A stretch of DNA of 27,418 nucleotides from UBA4744 sp035282865 (lineage in GTDB: Bacteria; Actinomycetota; Acidimicrobiia; Spongiisociales; UBA4744): contig DATEVB010000061.1 in NCBI GenBank assembly GCA_035282865.1, forward strand, positions 1 to 27,418, read 5' to 3'. Position 1 is the first letter of the stretch. Each line of letters begins with the position of its first letter. A program made the position numbers and the translations under genes. A model generated the notes under the pieces. It had not been told where the DNA came from and made no database searches. It saw nothing but the letters and a program-made list of their open reading frames with translations. Positions 1-8,272 of the stretch are shown piece after piece.

Positions 1-591
1 CGGCGGGTTGGTGGCAACGGCCGGGTCTTCCACTCCCCCGGCGACGATGGCGCCGGCGATCTGATCGCGGTAGGTGGGCAGCGCCAGGTTGAGCACCACG
101 TTGGGCGACGTCGACCAGCTCGAGGCTTGCGACCCGGCCGCCACCAGGATCTGCCGATCGCCGATCTCGGTGAGAAGGGCCTCGGTGATAGGGCTCCCGA
201 GCACCGATGAGATGGCCAGCGTTTCGTCCTGGTTGGCCGCCCACAGCGATCGGGCAGTGTGCTCGTCATAGGCGGTGTCGAGAGGGGCCAACCGAACCGG
301 ATAGATCCCGCCCACCCCGCCGAGCGCCTCGTTCACATAGGCCCAGTAGACCTCGTGACCCTCGAGAACCGACCGGCCGAAGGGTTCCAGGGTCCCCGAC
401 AACGGCAGCAAGGCCGCCAGCGTGATCACGCCGTCGCCGACCCCAACGCCGGTGCGGACGGACGGGAGCGTGGTGGTGGTCGTAGAGGGAGCCGTGGTCG
501 ACGTGGTCGTAGTGTCCTCTGCCTTGCTGGTGCACGAGGCGAATGCCAAAGCCAGGGCAACCACCCACCCGAGCGCCATCCTGCCGCTCAC
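1..591 (-). CDS. Lipoprotein substrate-binding protein, LivK/Peripla_BP_6 type (3' end beyond window)
   Basis: Only the first 197 codons are present; the reading frame stays open to base 1. The N-terminus (about residues 1-19) is a signal peptide with a hydrophobic run and a lipobox ending FASC, so Cys20 should be lipidated. A Thr/Ser-rich linker (about residues 22-40) follows, then a periplasmic-binding-protein fold beginning ITLAALLPLSGTLEPFGRSV, typical of the amino-acid/amide-binding family of Liv-type ABC importers. The chosen GTG start at 591 gives a short basic n-region (MSGR); ATG at 579 is an alternative that loses that arginine. No strong ribosome binding site is visible for either. 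It is divergent from bioY and may belong to another transporter to the left. The ligand cannot be predicted. Family call is fairly safe, start moderate. Confidence 0.8.
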   Translation of the reverse strand, partial: MSGRMALGWVVALALAFASCTSKAEDTTTTSTTAPSTTTTTLPSVRTGVGVGDGVITLAALLPLSGTLEPFGRSVLEGHEVYWAYVNEALGGVGGIYPVRLAPLDTAYDEHTARSLWAANQDETLAISSVLGSPITEALLTEIGDRQILVAAGSQASSWSTSPNVVLNLALPTYRDQIAGAIVAGGVEDPAVATNPP

Positions 592-671
592 GCCGGCCGG
601 GCGAATGTAACCATCAGTGGGCCGGCAAGATCAATAGGATCACGGAACAATTTCCTGAATGGGGTAATCAC

Positions 672-1250
672 GTGCAGACCTACTCGCCTTCCGTCCTTTC
701 GACTCGCATCTTGCCACGCCACGCCGTTATCACCGCGGCGCTGGTCATCGGGTTCGCCCTGCTGACCGCGGCGGCCGCCCAGGTAAGAGTCCCGCTGCCG
801 TTCACGCCGGTGCCGGTCACCGGCCAGACCTTCGCGGTGTTGCTGGCCGGCGCCGCGCTCGGGTCGAGGGCCGGCGCCGCCAGTCAAGGGCTGTACGTTC
901 TCCTCGGCCTCGGGGGTCTCCCCTTCTTCTCGGGCGGCAACGGCGGATGGGACTACGCCACCGGGCCGACACTGGGCTATCTGGTCGGTTTCGTTGTGGC
1001 TGCCGCGGTCGTCGGCTCTCTAGCGGAACGCAAACAGGACCGGACCATCGCCACCGCCCTGCCGGCTTTCCTGGCCGGAACGGTCGTGATCTACCTCTTC
1101 GGGGTGGGCTGGCTGATTGCCTCCCTGCCGACCGATCTGACCGATGCCCTCGTAAAGGGAATGGTTCCGTTCGTGGTGGGCGACCTGCTCAAGGTGGCCC
1201 TGGCCGGAACCCTGCTCCCGGCGGCGTGGAAGCTGGCCGGCGAGCGCTGA
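672..1250 (+). CDS. bioY: BioY family biotin transporter (ECF S-component)
   Basis: This 192-residue membrane protein binds biotin as the substrate-specific S-component of an energy-coupling-factor transporter. Family hallmarks are visible: VPLPFTPVPVTGQTFAVLLAG (about 40-60, split here as PFTPVPVTGQTF), then SQGLYVLLGLGGLPFF (71-86) and GPTLGYLVGF (98-107), with about six membrane segments. The frame is open upstream to 543, but family length and the Met-equivalent before QTYSP favour GTG at 672, preceded by a weak GGGG at 661-664. No bioM/bioN or general EcfAT genes are in the window, so it either uses shared ECF modules elsewhere or acts alone, as some BioY proteins are known to do. It is divergent from the lipoprotein gene at 591 and precedes valS by 135 bp. 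Confidence 0.88.
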   Translation: MQTYSPSVLSTRILPRHAVITAALVIGFALLTAAAAQVRVPLPFTPVPVTGQTFAVLLAGAALGSRAGAASQGLYVLLGLGGLPFFSGGNGGWDYATGPTLGYLVGFVVAAAVVGSLAERKQDRTIATALPAFLAGTVVIYLFGVGWLIASLPTDLTDALVKGMVPFVVGDLLKVALAGTLLPAAWKLAGER

Positions 1251-1373
1251 ACCGGCTTCTCCCCCCTCAAGCGGTCCGAAGGACTCGGGGTGAGTGGGGT
1301 CCGTACCCGACACCCAAGCATTCCACGTCTTTCGTGCCCGTAACCTGAGACCTGAGACAGGCCGGGGGCCCGC

Positions 1374-1379
1374 TACCCT
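1374..1379 (+). promoter_or_regulatory. Candidate -10 box for leaderless valS
   Basis: TACCCT fits the actinobacterial TANNNT -10 pattern and ends exactly 6 nt before the valS ATG at 1386, so transcription would begin at or next to the start codon. No convincing -35 hexamer is visible. The CGAGG just before the ATG is too close to act as a normal ribosome binding site, which agrees with a leaderless message. Confidence 0.4.
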
Positions 1380-1385
1380 CCGAGG

Positions 1386-3914
1386 ATGCGACGCGTTCCG
1401 GATACACCAAGTCTCGAAGGGCTCGAGGAGTCACTCCCGCCTCGATGGGAAGCCGACGGTACCTACCGGTTCGACCGCTCGAAACACCGCCAACGAATCT
1501 TCTCCATCGACACGCCCCCACCCACCGTATCCGGGTCTCTGCACGTCGGGCACGTGTTCTCGTACACCCACACCGACACCATCGCTCGTTACCAGCGGAT
1601 GCGCGGCCGGGAGGTCTTCTATCCCATGGGGTGGGACGACAACGGCCTCCCCACCGAGCGACGGGTACAGAACCACTACGGCGTCCAGTGCGACCCAGGC
1701 CTCCAGTACGACCCCGGTTTCGTGGTGCCCGATCGTCCCCCCGACCCCCCTCTCCCCATCTCCCGGCGCAACTTCATCGAGCTGTGCAATCGGCTCACCG
1801 CCGAAGACGAACGGGTCTTCGAGGAACTGTGGCGCTCTTTGGGCTTGTCGGTCGACTGGTCGCACACCTACACGACCATCGGCGAGCCCGCCCGGCGCGC
1901 CGCCCAGCGGGCTTTCCTACGCAACCTGGCCCGCGGCGAGGCATACGCCCAGGACGCCCCGGTTTTGTGGGACGTCGATTTCGGGACGGCGGTGGCGCAA
2001 GCCGAGCTCGAGGACCGCAGCCACCCGGGTGCGTACTACCGGATAGCGTTTCGCCGGCCCGACGGGTCGAAGGTCTTGATCGAAACGACCCGTCCGGAAC
2101 TCATCCCCTCCTGTGTGGCGCTGGTCGCCCACCCCGGTGACGACCGCTACCGCCACCTGATCGGCACCACGGTATCGACACCCCTCTTCGGCGTCGAGGT
2201 TCCCGTCGTGGCCCACGAGCTGGCCGATCCCCAGAAGGGCACCGGGATGGCGATGATCTGCACCTTTGGCGACACGACCGACATCACATGGTGGCGGGAG
2301 TTCGACCTGCCCACCCGCACCGTCATCGGGCGTGACGGCCGGTTCCAGGTCGAGCCGCCCTCCTGGTTTGCTTCTCAGGCGGCCCGCGCCGCCTATGCCC
2401 CGCTGGCCGGGCTGACCGCCGAGGCCGCCAGAAGCACGATCCGGGCCTTGCTCGGGGAGACAGGCGATCTCGAGGGCGAGCCGCGCCACGTCAGCCATCC
2501 GGTCAAGTTCTACGAGAAGGGCGAGCATCCCCTCGAGATCGTGGCCAGCCGCCAGTGGTACGTCTCCAACGGCGGACGCGACGGCGATCTACGCCGCCGG
2601 CTGCTCGAGCGGGGCAGCCAGCTGGGGTGGGTGCCCGAGCATATGCGGGTCCGCTACGAACATTGGGTCGGTGGCTTGACGGGCGACTGGCTGATCAGCC
2701 GGCAACGGTTTTACGGTGTCCCCATCCCCGTCTGGTATCCCGTCGGCCCGGATGGGACGGTCGACTACGAGACCCACCTCACACCGGACGAGGCGGCCTT
2801 GCCGGTCGACCCTTCCTCGGACCCACCCCCCGGATTCACCGAAGACCAACGAAGGCAACCGGGCGGTTTCATCCCTGATCCCGACGTCATGGACACCTGG
2901 GCGACCTCGTCGCTCACCCCCCAGATCGCCTGTGGGTGGGAAGACGACCCCGACCTGTTTACCCGGACCTTCCCGATGGACCTGCGACCACAAGCACACG
3001 ACATCATCCGCACCTGGCTGTTCGCCACCGTCACCCGCTCCCACCTCGAACACGATCTCCTCCCCTGGCACCGGGCCGCCATATCCGGGTGGATCCTCGA
3101 TCCGGATCGTAAGAAGATGTCGAAGTCCAAAGGGAACGTGGTCACCCCGATGCCGCTACTCAACCGTTTTGGGCCTGACGCCCTGCGTTACTGGGCGGCC
3201 CGGGGCCGTCCGGGTGCCGACACCGCCTTCGACGAGGATCAGATCAAGATCGGCCGGCGTTTGGCCATCAAGATCCTCAACGCTTCCCGGTTCGTCCTCA
3301 ACCTGGGCGACGATGTTGCGCCCGCCGAGATCACCGAGCCGGTCGATCGATCGCTGATCGCCGCGTTGGTGCCGGTGGTGGAGGAGTGCACCAGCGCCTT
3401 CGAGGCTTGCGACTACACCCGCGCCCTGGACAAAACGGAATCGTCGTTTTGGGGCTGGACGGACAATTACCTCGAGTTGGTCAAGACCCGCGCCTACGGG
3501 GACGGGGCGGGCGCAGCATCCGCCCGGGCCGCGCTTCAGCTTTCACTATCGGTGTATCTGCGCCTGTTGGCCCCGTTCCTGCCGTTCGCCACCGAAGAAG
3601 TCTGGTCGTGGTGGCAGTCCGGCTCGATTCATCGCGCCTCGTGGCCATCTCAGGGTGAGCTGGCGCAACATGCCGGTGATCGGGCCGTGCTCGAAGCAGC
3701 GATGGCGGTGCTTGCCCGGGTCCGCAAAGCGAAGTCGGATGCGCGGGTATCGATGAGAACCCCGGTGACGATGCTGGCCATCGCCGATACCCCGGCGACT
3801 CTCGAGAAGCTGCGGGCCGGCCTCCCCGACCTCCAGCAAGCTGCCAGGGCACAGGCTATTGAGCTCAGCGAAGCAGAGGTTCAGTCGGTTGAGACGACTC
3901 TGGAGCAGGCCTGA
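1386..3914 (+). CDS. valS: Valyl-tRNA synthetase (type 2)
   Basis: Cytoplasmic class I aminoacyl-tRNA synthetase that charges tRNA-Val. The 842-residue protein has the HIGH-type motif HVGH at 53-56 inside PPPTVSGSLHVGH, the type-2 marker GWDDNGLPTERR at about 82-93, an inserted editing domain (about 215-390, with the ETTRPE and GTGMAMICTFGD stretches), and KMSKS at 577-581. An anticodon-binding domain follows (about 640-800). It stops at residue 842 without the long C-terminal coiled-coil arm of E. coli-like ValRS, as expected for the archaeal-like type-2 branch found in some actinobacteria and rickettsiae. The ATG at 1386 has a TANNNT box 6 nt upstream and no usable ribosome binding site. 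No T-box leader was found upstream. Confidence 0.96.
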   Translation: MRRVPDTPSLEGLEESLPPRWEADGTYRFDRSKHRQRIFSIDTPPPTVSGSLHVGHVFSYTHTDTIARYQRMRGREVFYPMGWDDNGLPTERRVQNHYGVQCDPGLQYDPGFVVPDRPPDPPLPISRRNFIELCNRLTAEDERVFEELWRSLGLSVDWSHTYTTIGEPARRAAQRAFLRNLARGEAYAQDAPVLWDVDFGTAVAQAELEDRSHPGAYYRIAFRRPDGSKVLIETTRPELIPSCVALVAHPGDDRYRHLIGTTVSTPLFGVEVPVVAHELADPQKGTGMAMICTFGDTTDITWWREFDLPTRTVIGRDGRFQVEPPSWFASQAARAAYAPLAGLTAEAARSTIRALLGETGDLEGEPRHVSHPVKFYEKGEHPLEIVASRQWYVSNGGRDGDLRRRLLERGSQLGWVPEHMRVRYEHWVGGLTGDWLISRQRFYGVPIPVWYPVGPDGTVDYETHLTPDEAALPVDPSSDPPPGFTEDQRRQPGGFIPDPDVMDTWATSSLTPQIACGWEDDPDLFTRTFPMDLRPQAHDIIRTWLFATVTRSHLEHDLLPWHRAAISGWILDPDRKKMSKSKGNVVTPMPLLNRFGPDALRYWAARGRPGADTAFDEDQIKIGRRLAIKILNASRFVLNLGDDVAPAEITEPVDRSLIAALVPVVEECTSAFEACDYTRALDKTESSFWGWTDNYLELVKTRAYGDGAGAASARAALQLSLSVYLRLLAPFLPFATEEVWSWWQSGSIHRASWPSQGELAQHAGDRAVLEAAMAVLARVRKAKSDARVSMRTPVTMLAIADTPATLEKLRAGLPDLQQAARAQAIELSEAEVQSVETTLEQA

Positions 3915-3970
3915 CCGCCTACGCCGAGGGCGACAACCGGATGGAATCCGCGCGTGAGAACGGACGCGTA

Positions 3971-3993
3971 GATGGGCACCCGGCGTGCCCATC
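3971..3993. terminator. Hairpin between convergent valS and oxidoreductase genes
   Basis: Perfect 9-bp inverted repeat: GATGGGCAC at 3971-3979, a 5-nt loop, GTGCCCATC at 3985-3993. It lies 57 bp past the valS stop and 5 bp past the stop of the convergent gene at 3998, so it could end transcription from both sides. There is no T-tract on either side, as is common in high-GC actinobacteria. Confidence 0.6.
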
Positions 3994-3997
3994 GCAC

Positions 3998-4975
3998 CTA
4001 ACTGATCTCGAGGATCACTTTCCCTTGCGCGGTGCGGCCGGTGAGGGCACCAAAGGCTTCCACGTAGCGATCGAGCGGATAGATCGCCGACACCTGCGGA
4101 TGCAAAGCGGCCGAGTTCACCATGGAGAACAGCTCGGCGAAGTTGGCTGCCGAAGCCGCCGGCTCCCGCTTGGTCCAGGCCCCCCAGAAGACACCGGTGA
4201 TAGACACGCCCTTGAGGAGCGGCAGGTTGAGGGGGATCTCCGGGATCGACCCGGCCGCGAATCCGATGACCAGGAACCGGCCGTTCCAGGCCATCGACCG
4301 CAGGGCCGGTTCCGTCAGATCACCGCCCACCGGGTCGTAGACCACGTCGACGCCGCGCCCTTCGGTCAACTCCCGGATGCGTTCCCGGAAGTCCTCGGTG
4401 GCGTAGTTGATGCCCTCGTCTGCTCCCAGCCCGGCCGCGTAGGCCAGCTTGTCATCCGTCGAAGCAGCCGCGATGACCCGGGCTCCCATCGCTTTGCCGA
4501 TGTCGACCGCCGCGCTGCCTACCCCGCCCGCTGCTCCCAGCACCAGGAGGGTCTCGCCGGGTCGCAGCGTTGCTCGCTGTTTCAGCGCGTAGTACGAGGT
4601 GCCGTAGGTGAGACCGAATCCGGCTGCTACCCGGTGGTCCAGAGATGACGGTTTTGGCATCACGGCGGTTACATCGACCACCCATTTCTCGGCGAAGGCT
4701 CCCGAAACCCCGATGGCCACTACTTCGTCGCCGACGCTGAAGCGGCTCACCTCCGGGCCGACGGAAGACACCACCCCCGATGCTTCCCCGCCCGGTACGA
4801 ACGGGAGATCAGGCCGGAATTGGTACTTCCCTTCGATGATGAGCGTATCCGGGAAGTTGAGCCCTGCCGCCCGGACGTCGAGGACGACCTGTCCGGGACC
4901 GGCCTGAGGATCGGGTACCTCCCCGAACGACAGCTTGTCGGCCGAACCGAGTTCGGAACACACCAGCGCACGCAT
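3998..4975 (-). CDS. NADPH:quinone oxidoreductase-like protein, zinc-free MDR family
   Basis: A 325-residue medium-chain dehydrogenase/reductase without the zinc-ligand cysteines, like quinone oxidoreductases (QOR) and enoyl/crotonyl reductase relatives. The GroES-like domain spans about 1-120 (GLNFPDTLIIEGKY at 38-51, PFVPGGEASG at 58-67). The Rossmann fold carries LGAAGGVGSAAV (146-157) for NADPH. An open frame extends upstream to 5062, but those 29 residues are basic, unlike the family, and overlap the preceding gene; ATG 4975 has AGGGAGG about 6 nt upstream. It is the last gene of the catabolic block, 10 bp after the SDR, and is followed by the 3971-3993 hairpin. It may reduce an unsaturated acyl-CoA or carbonyl intermediate; this is inference and the exact substrate is unknown. 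Confidence 0.9.
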   Translation of the reverse strand: MRALVCSELGSADKLSFGEVPDPQAGPGQVVLDVRAAGLNFPDTLIIEGKYQFRPDLPFVPGGEASGVVSSVGPEVSRFSVGDEVVAIGVSGAFAEKWVVDVTAVMPKPSSLDHRVAAGFGLTYGTSYYALKQRATLRPGETLLVLGAAGGVGSAAVDIGKAMGARVIAAASTDDKLAYAAGLGADEGINYATEDFRERIRELTEGRGVDVVYDPVGGDLTEPALRSMAWNGRFLVIGFAAGSIPEIPLNLPLLKGVSITGVFWGAWTKREPAASAANFAELFSMVNSAALHPQVSAIYPLDRYVEAFGALTGRTAQGKVILEIS

Positions 4976-4985
4976 GCCAGCCTCC

Positions 4986-5891
4986 CTACTCGGCCGTCGC
5001 CGCCCGCACCGCGAACGCCTGGGTCTGCAGCCCGCCGAAGTCGAACTGTGTCCGACTATCACCGCCGGTCACCTCATCCCAGCGAGCCACGATGTTCTCG
5101 GGGCTTCGGTCCTCCGGACTCAGGTAGATGCCTTCTGTCTCCTCGATGAATACCACGGCGTAGGTCCCGGCGCCCGCCCCGAGGATGACCTTGGTGGGGG
5201 CATCATCGTGCAACAGCGCCAGCAATCCGGGGCTCACGGAACCGGGAGTGAGCAGTTCCAGCACCCTGGGATCGGGGATCAGGTTCTCGGTCATCCGGGT
5301 GGCAGCCGCGGGAGCCAGGGCGTTGACGCGGATGTTGTACTTCTGGCCCTCGATCGCCAGTGTGTTCATGAGCCCCACCAGCGCCATCTTGGCGGCACCG
5401 TAATTCGCCTGCCCGAAGTTGCCCCACAGCCCGCTCGAAGATGAGGTCATCACGATCCGGCCGTAGTTCTGGTCGCGCATGATGCCCCAGACGGCCTTGG
5501 TGCAGTAGACCGACCCCATCAGGTGCACGTCGATAACCGTGCGAAAGTCGGCCAGGTCCATGTTGTGGAACGACTTGTCGCGCAAGATGCCGGCGTTGTT
5601 GACCAGGATGTCTACCCGACCCCACCGATCCATGACGTCCGCCACCAGCGCCTGCACCTGATCGAGATCTGCCACGTTCGCCCCGTTGGCGATGGCCTCG
5701 CCTCCGGCAGCTTCGATCTCGGCGACCACCGCTTCGGCCGCCGCCGACGACCCTCCGGTTCCATCGAGGTTGGCGCCGAGGTCGTTGACGACCACCCGCG
5801 CACCTCGTTCGGCCAGGGCGAGGGAGTGGGATCTTCCCAGCCCGGCTCCGGCTCCGGTCACAATGGCAACTCGCTCGTCGAAACTGATCAT
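4986..5891 (-). CDS. SDR-family (3R)-hydroxyacyl-CoA dehydrogenase, MFE-2/17beta-HSD4-like
   Basis: A 301-residue short-chain dehydrogenase of the long MFE-2 type: the N-terminal domain of peroxisomal multifunctional enzyme 2, which oxidises (3R)-hydroxyacyl-CoA to 3-ketoacyl-CoA with NAD+. Visible motifs are TGAGAGLG (12-19) for dinucleotide binding, NDLGANLDGTG (36-46, typical of MFE-2), NNAG (98-101), a Ser run at 150-153, and the catalytic YGAAK pair Tyr164/Lys168. The C-terminal stretch beyond residue 210, with VFIEETEGIYLS, also matches MFE-2 rather than FabG. The ATG at 5891 has GGAGG about 8 nt upstream. It sits between maoC-like and qor-like genes on one strand, which fits hydratase plus dehydrogenase steps of one pathway encoded as separate proteins rather than fused as in eukaryotes. 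Confidence 0.93.
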   Translation of the reverse strand: MISFDERVAIVTGAGAGLGRSHSLALAERGARVVVNDLGANLDGTGGSSAAAEAVVAEIEAAGGEAIANGANVADLDQVQALVADVMDRWGRVDILVNNAGILRDKSFHNMDLADFRTVIDVHLMGSVYCTKAVWGIMRDQNYGRIVMTSSSSGLWGNFGQANYGAAKMALVGLMNTLAIEGQKYNIRVNALAPAAATRMTENLIPDPRVLELLTPGSVSPGLLALLHDDAPTKVILGAGAGTYAVVFIEETEGIYLSPEDRSPENIVARWDEVTGGDSRTQFDFGGLQTQAFAVRAATAE

Positions 5892-5982
5892 GTCGGTACC
5901 TCCGTTGGGGGTTTGTCGTGCAGGCAGCGGGAGCGGTCTTCCGAGAGCCGGAGAAACGCCGCGGTAATCGAGCGACGCTCCA

Positions 5983-6441
5983 CTAACCCAGGATGAACAT
6001 CGCGAGGGTGTCGGCCACCAGCGCCGGTCTCTCGCTGTCCTTGATCTCGATGGTGACCTTCGACTTGAACAAGATCCGGCCCGAGCCCTTCTCGGTCACG
6101 TCGTCGAGGACCACCCGCGCCCGAACGTCGCTCCCCACCTTGACGGGTTCGAGGAATCGCACCCTGTCGGATCCGTAGTTGATGGCCATCACAGTCCCTT
6201 CCGGAACGACGCCGCACTGGCCCGTCAGGTGCGGAATGAGTGACAAGGTCAGGAACCCGTGGGCGATGGTCGTCCCCCACGGCGTCATCCGGGCCGCCTC
6301 CGGGTCGACATGGATGAACTGATGATCGAGTGTTGCATCGGCGAACGCATCGATGCGGGATTGATCGATGGTGAGCCAATCGGAAACGCCGACCTCCTTC
6401 CCTATCAAGGCGGGGAGCTGGTCGACCGGGACGGTCCGCAT
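5983..6441 (-). CDS. MaoC-like (R)-specific enoyl-CoA hydratase
   Basis: A 152-residue single hot-dog-domain protein of the MaoC family, which hydrates trans-2-enoyl-CoA to (3R)-hydroxyacyl-CoA. The hydratase-2 motif is plain: FADATLDHQFIHVDPEAA (33-50), with Asp39 and His44 in the expected catalytic Asp-x4-His arrangement, then GTTIAHGFLTLSL (56-68). Its product stereochemistry matches the downstream MFE-2-like SDR, supporting a joint function. AAGGAG lies about 6 nt before the ATG at 6441. It is 50 bp downstream of the TetR gene and 91 bp ahead of the SDR. Substrate chain length cannot be read from the sequence. Confidence 0.92.
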   Translation of the reverse strand: MRTVPVDQLPALIGKEVGVSDWLTIDQSRIDAFADATLDHQFIHVDPEAARMTPWGTTIAHGFLTLSLIPHLTGQCGVVPEGTVMAINYGSDRVRFLEPVKVGSDVRARVVLDDVTEKGSGRILFKSKVTIEIKDSERPALVADTLAMFILG

Positions 6442-6491
6442 GTCTTCTCCTTCTCTCGGATCCTGGCCGCCGATCTACGCGACGGCATTAT

Positions 6492-7136
6492 TCAGACCCC
6501 TTGCAGCGACGCACGGCACATCTGCCGCAACACTGCCCGATGGCGCGGTTTGCTCACCGCGCCGATCATTCCGTCCCGAGCGGCGGATCCGATCAAGCCG
6601 ATCAGACCCCGGCCGGCGGCCCGCGCTTCATCGAGGCTCAGCTCCGGGTGCAGTTTGATGATCACCTCCGCCCAGGCGTCGGTGTACCGGGCGTCGTTCC
6701 GCTCGGCGGCACGCTGGTAATACTCGGGCACATAGCGAAGTTCCCTGACCAGCAGCATGAGTTCTGCTCCCTGGTCGAGCGCCAGGGTCGTGTGGGTATC
6801 TATCAGGACATCCAACGCCTCACCGGGTGGGAGCCCGGCGCTTCGCTCGATCGCCCCCCTCAGCAGATCCCAGATGCGATCGAACACCGCCAGCAGTATG
6901 TCGTCCTTGGATGAGAAATGCCGGTACAGCCCCGGTCCGGTGATGCCGGCCGCCATGCCAATCTCATCCATCGACGTGGCATGAAATCCCTGCAGGTGGA
7001 ACAACCGGGTGGCAGCCTCGATGATCTGCTCCCGCCGCCGCCGGCCCCGAGCGGTCGGTGCCTCCGGGGAATGCTCGCTCGATTCCATACCGAAGCTCTG
7101 CTCCGGTGCCACGGGATGGGTCTGTGCGTCGCTCAC
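6492..7136 (-). CDS. TetR/AcrR-family transcriptional regulator
   Basis: A 214-residue regulator with an N-terminal helix-turn-helix domain at about 36-82 (EQIIEAATRLFHLQGFHATS, then MAAGITGPGLYRHFSSKDD) and an all-helical C-terminal ligand domain. About 30 polar residues precede the HTH. The start is GTG at 7136, because GTGA overlaps the TGA stop of the upstream acyl-CoA dehydrogenase by 4 bases, implying translational coupling. Such regulators often repress fatty-acid or sterol catabolic genes and release DNA on binding an acyl-CoA; here that role is inferred from position. The best operator candidate is the inverted repeat at 9511-9530 in the promoter ahead of this gene group, which would make it autoregulatory. 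Confidence 0.93.
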   Translation of the reverse strand: MSDAQTHPVAPEQSFGMESSEHSPEAPTARGRRRREQIIEAATRLFHLQGFHATSMDEIGMAAGITGPGLYRHFSSKDDILLAVFDRIWDLLRGAIERSAGLPPGEALDVLIDTHTTLALDQGAELMLLVRELRYVPEYYQRAAERNDARYTDAWAEVIIKLHPELSLDEARAAGRGLIGLIGSAARDGMIGAVSKPRHRAVLRQMCRASLQGV

Positions 7137-8272
7137 AAGCCCAGGGCGTCGGCCAAAAGGCGTCGCTGATGACGGGCGTCACCGAACATGAGCGCGCTGC
7201 TCTTGGCCCGTTTGAAGTACAGGTGGGCGTTGTTCTCCCAGGTGAACCCGGTGCCGCCCAGGATCTGTATGGTCTCCCCGCTGGTTTTCACAAACGCGTC
7301 GGAGCACACCGACTTGGCCAGCGGGGCGGCGATCGCCAGTTCTTCCTCGTCCTGGGTTACCCGGGCAGCGTGATATGCGGTCGACCGGGCGTGTTCAACG
7401 GCGACCAGCATGTCCGCACACCGGTGTTTGATGGCTTGGAACGAACCGATGGCCCTCCCGAATTGGAACCGGGTCTTTCCCTGCTCGAGGGACGTCTCCA
7501 GGCACCATTGCGCGCCGCCGACCTGATCGAGTGCCAGCCCCACTGCGGCCAGCCGCAGCATCCTGTCAACAACCGGACCCGCCGCGCCCTCCCGCCCGAG
7601 CAGCGCTCCGGCCCCGACCTGTGCCTCGGTGAACGTCACGTGGGCCTGTTTGGTCGTCGCGTCGAGGGTGGGCATCGGCTGGCGAGTCACACCCGGGGTG
7701 TCTGCCGGCACCAGGAAGAGGCTGAGTCCTCGGGCCGTTTGAGCCCCAACCAACAGCGTGTCGACGGTGTGGCCGAAGATGACATTCGTTTTCCTGCCGG
7801 TGAGCACCCACCCGCCGCCGGAAGCCTCCGCCGACATGGTGATGTCCCCGCTACTTGCCCCGGCCGGTCCTTCGAACAAGGCCACCCCAACCGTGTGCTC
7901 TCCTGTAGCGATCCCGGGGAGGAACGCCTGCCTCTGTTCTTCGGTCCCGGTGGCCAGGATCGCATCGGCGGCCATGACTACCGTCGAGAGGAACGGTCCG
8001 GGGAACAGCGCCCGTCCGAGTTCTTCGAGCACAATGCTCAGCTCGGAGAAAGTGTATCCGGCTCCGCCGTATTCCTCCGGGATCGCCAGACTGTGCCAGC
8101 CCAGCTCCGCACCCGCTTGCCACAGCTTTGCATCGAATCCTTCCACGGTCTCGGCAAGGCGCCGCACAACCTCCACCGGTACCCGGTCGGCGAGGAACTT
8201 CCGGGTGGTCTGGCGGAGCATCTCCTGCGCCTCGTTGAGGGCAAAATCGACGTGGAGAGCTCTGTCAGCCAC
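7133..8272 (-). CDS. Acyl-CoA dehydrogenase, probable non-catalytic partner subunit
   Basis: A 379-residue acyl-CoA dehydrogenase fold: RFQFGRAIGSFQAIKH (268-283) and QILGGTGFTWENNAHLYFKR (336-355) are family signatures. Where medium-chain ACADs have the base Glu in the YEGTSQIQ motif, this protein reads MFGDARHQ (362-369), so the aligned residue is Phe363 and the usual catalytic glutamate is missing. The FAD/substrate loop near 132-140 is also degenerate. This pattern is known for one partner in heteromeric (alpha2beta2) actinobacterial ACADs of the FadE26/27 and FadE28/29 kind. The start is GTG 8272, with AGGAGGTG upstream, overlapping the end of the adjacent ACAD gene by 8 bases; an open frame to 8308 exists but ignores this binding site. 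Its stop overlaps the TetR start by 4 bases. Confidence 0.92.
   Translation of the reverse strand: MADRALHVDFALNEAQEMLRQTTRKFLADRVPVEVVRRLAETVEGFDAKLWQAGAELGWHSLAIPEEYGGAGYTFSELSIVLEELGRALFPGPFLSTVVMAADAILATGTEEQRQAFLPGIATGEHTVGVALFEGPAGASSGDITMSAEASGGGWVLTGRKTNVIFGHTVDTLLVGAQTARGLSLFLVPADTPGVTRQPMPTLDATTKQAHVTFTEAQVGAGALLGREGAAGPVVDRMLRLAAVGLALDQVGGAQWCLETSLEQGKTRFQFGRAIGSFQAIKHRCADMLVAVEHARSTAYHAARVTQDEEELAIAAPLAKSVCSDAFVKTSGETIQILGGTGFTWENNAHLYFKRAKSSALMFGDARHQRRLLADALGL

Noticed and set aside
592..671. Promoters for the divergent lipoprotein and bioY genes
   Set aside because: TTGATC/TTACAT-like pairs can be found, but spacing and match are too weak to support a call.
1251..1385. Possible T-box or other leader before valS
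   Set aside because: No T-box core sequence or specifier hairpin is visible, and the TANNNT box 6 nt from the ATG argues for a leaderless start.
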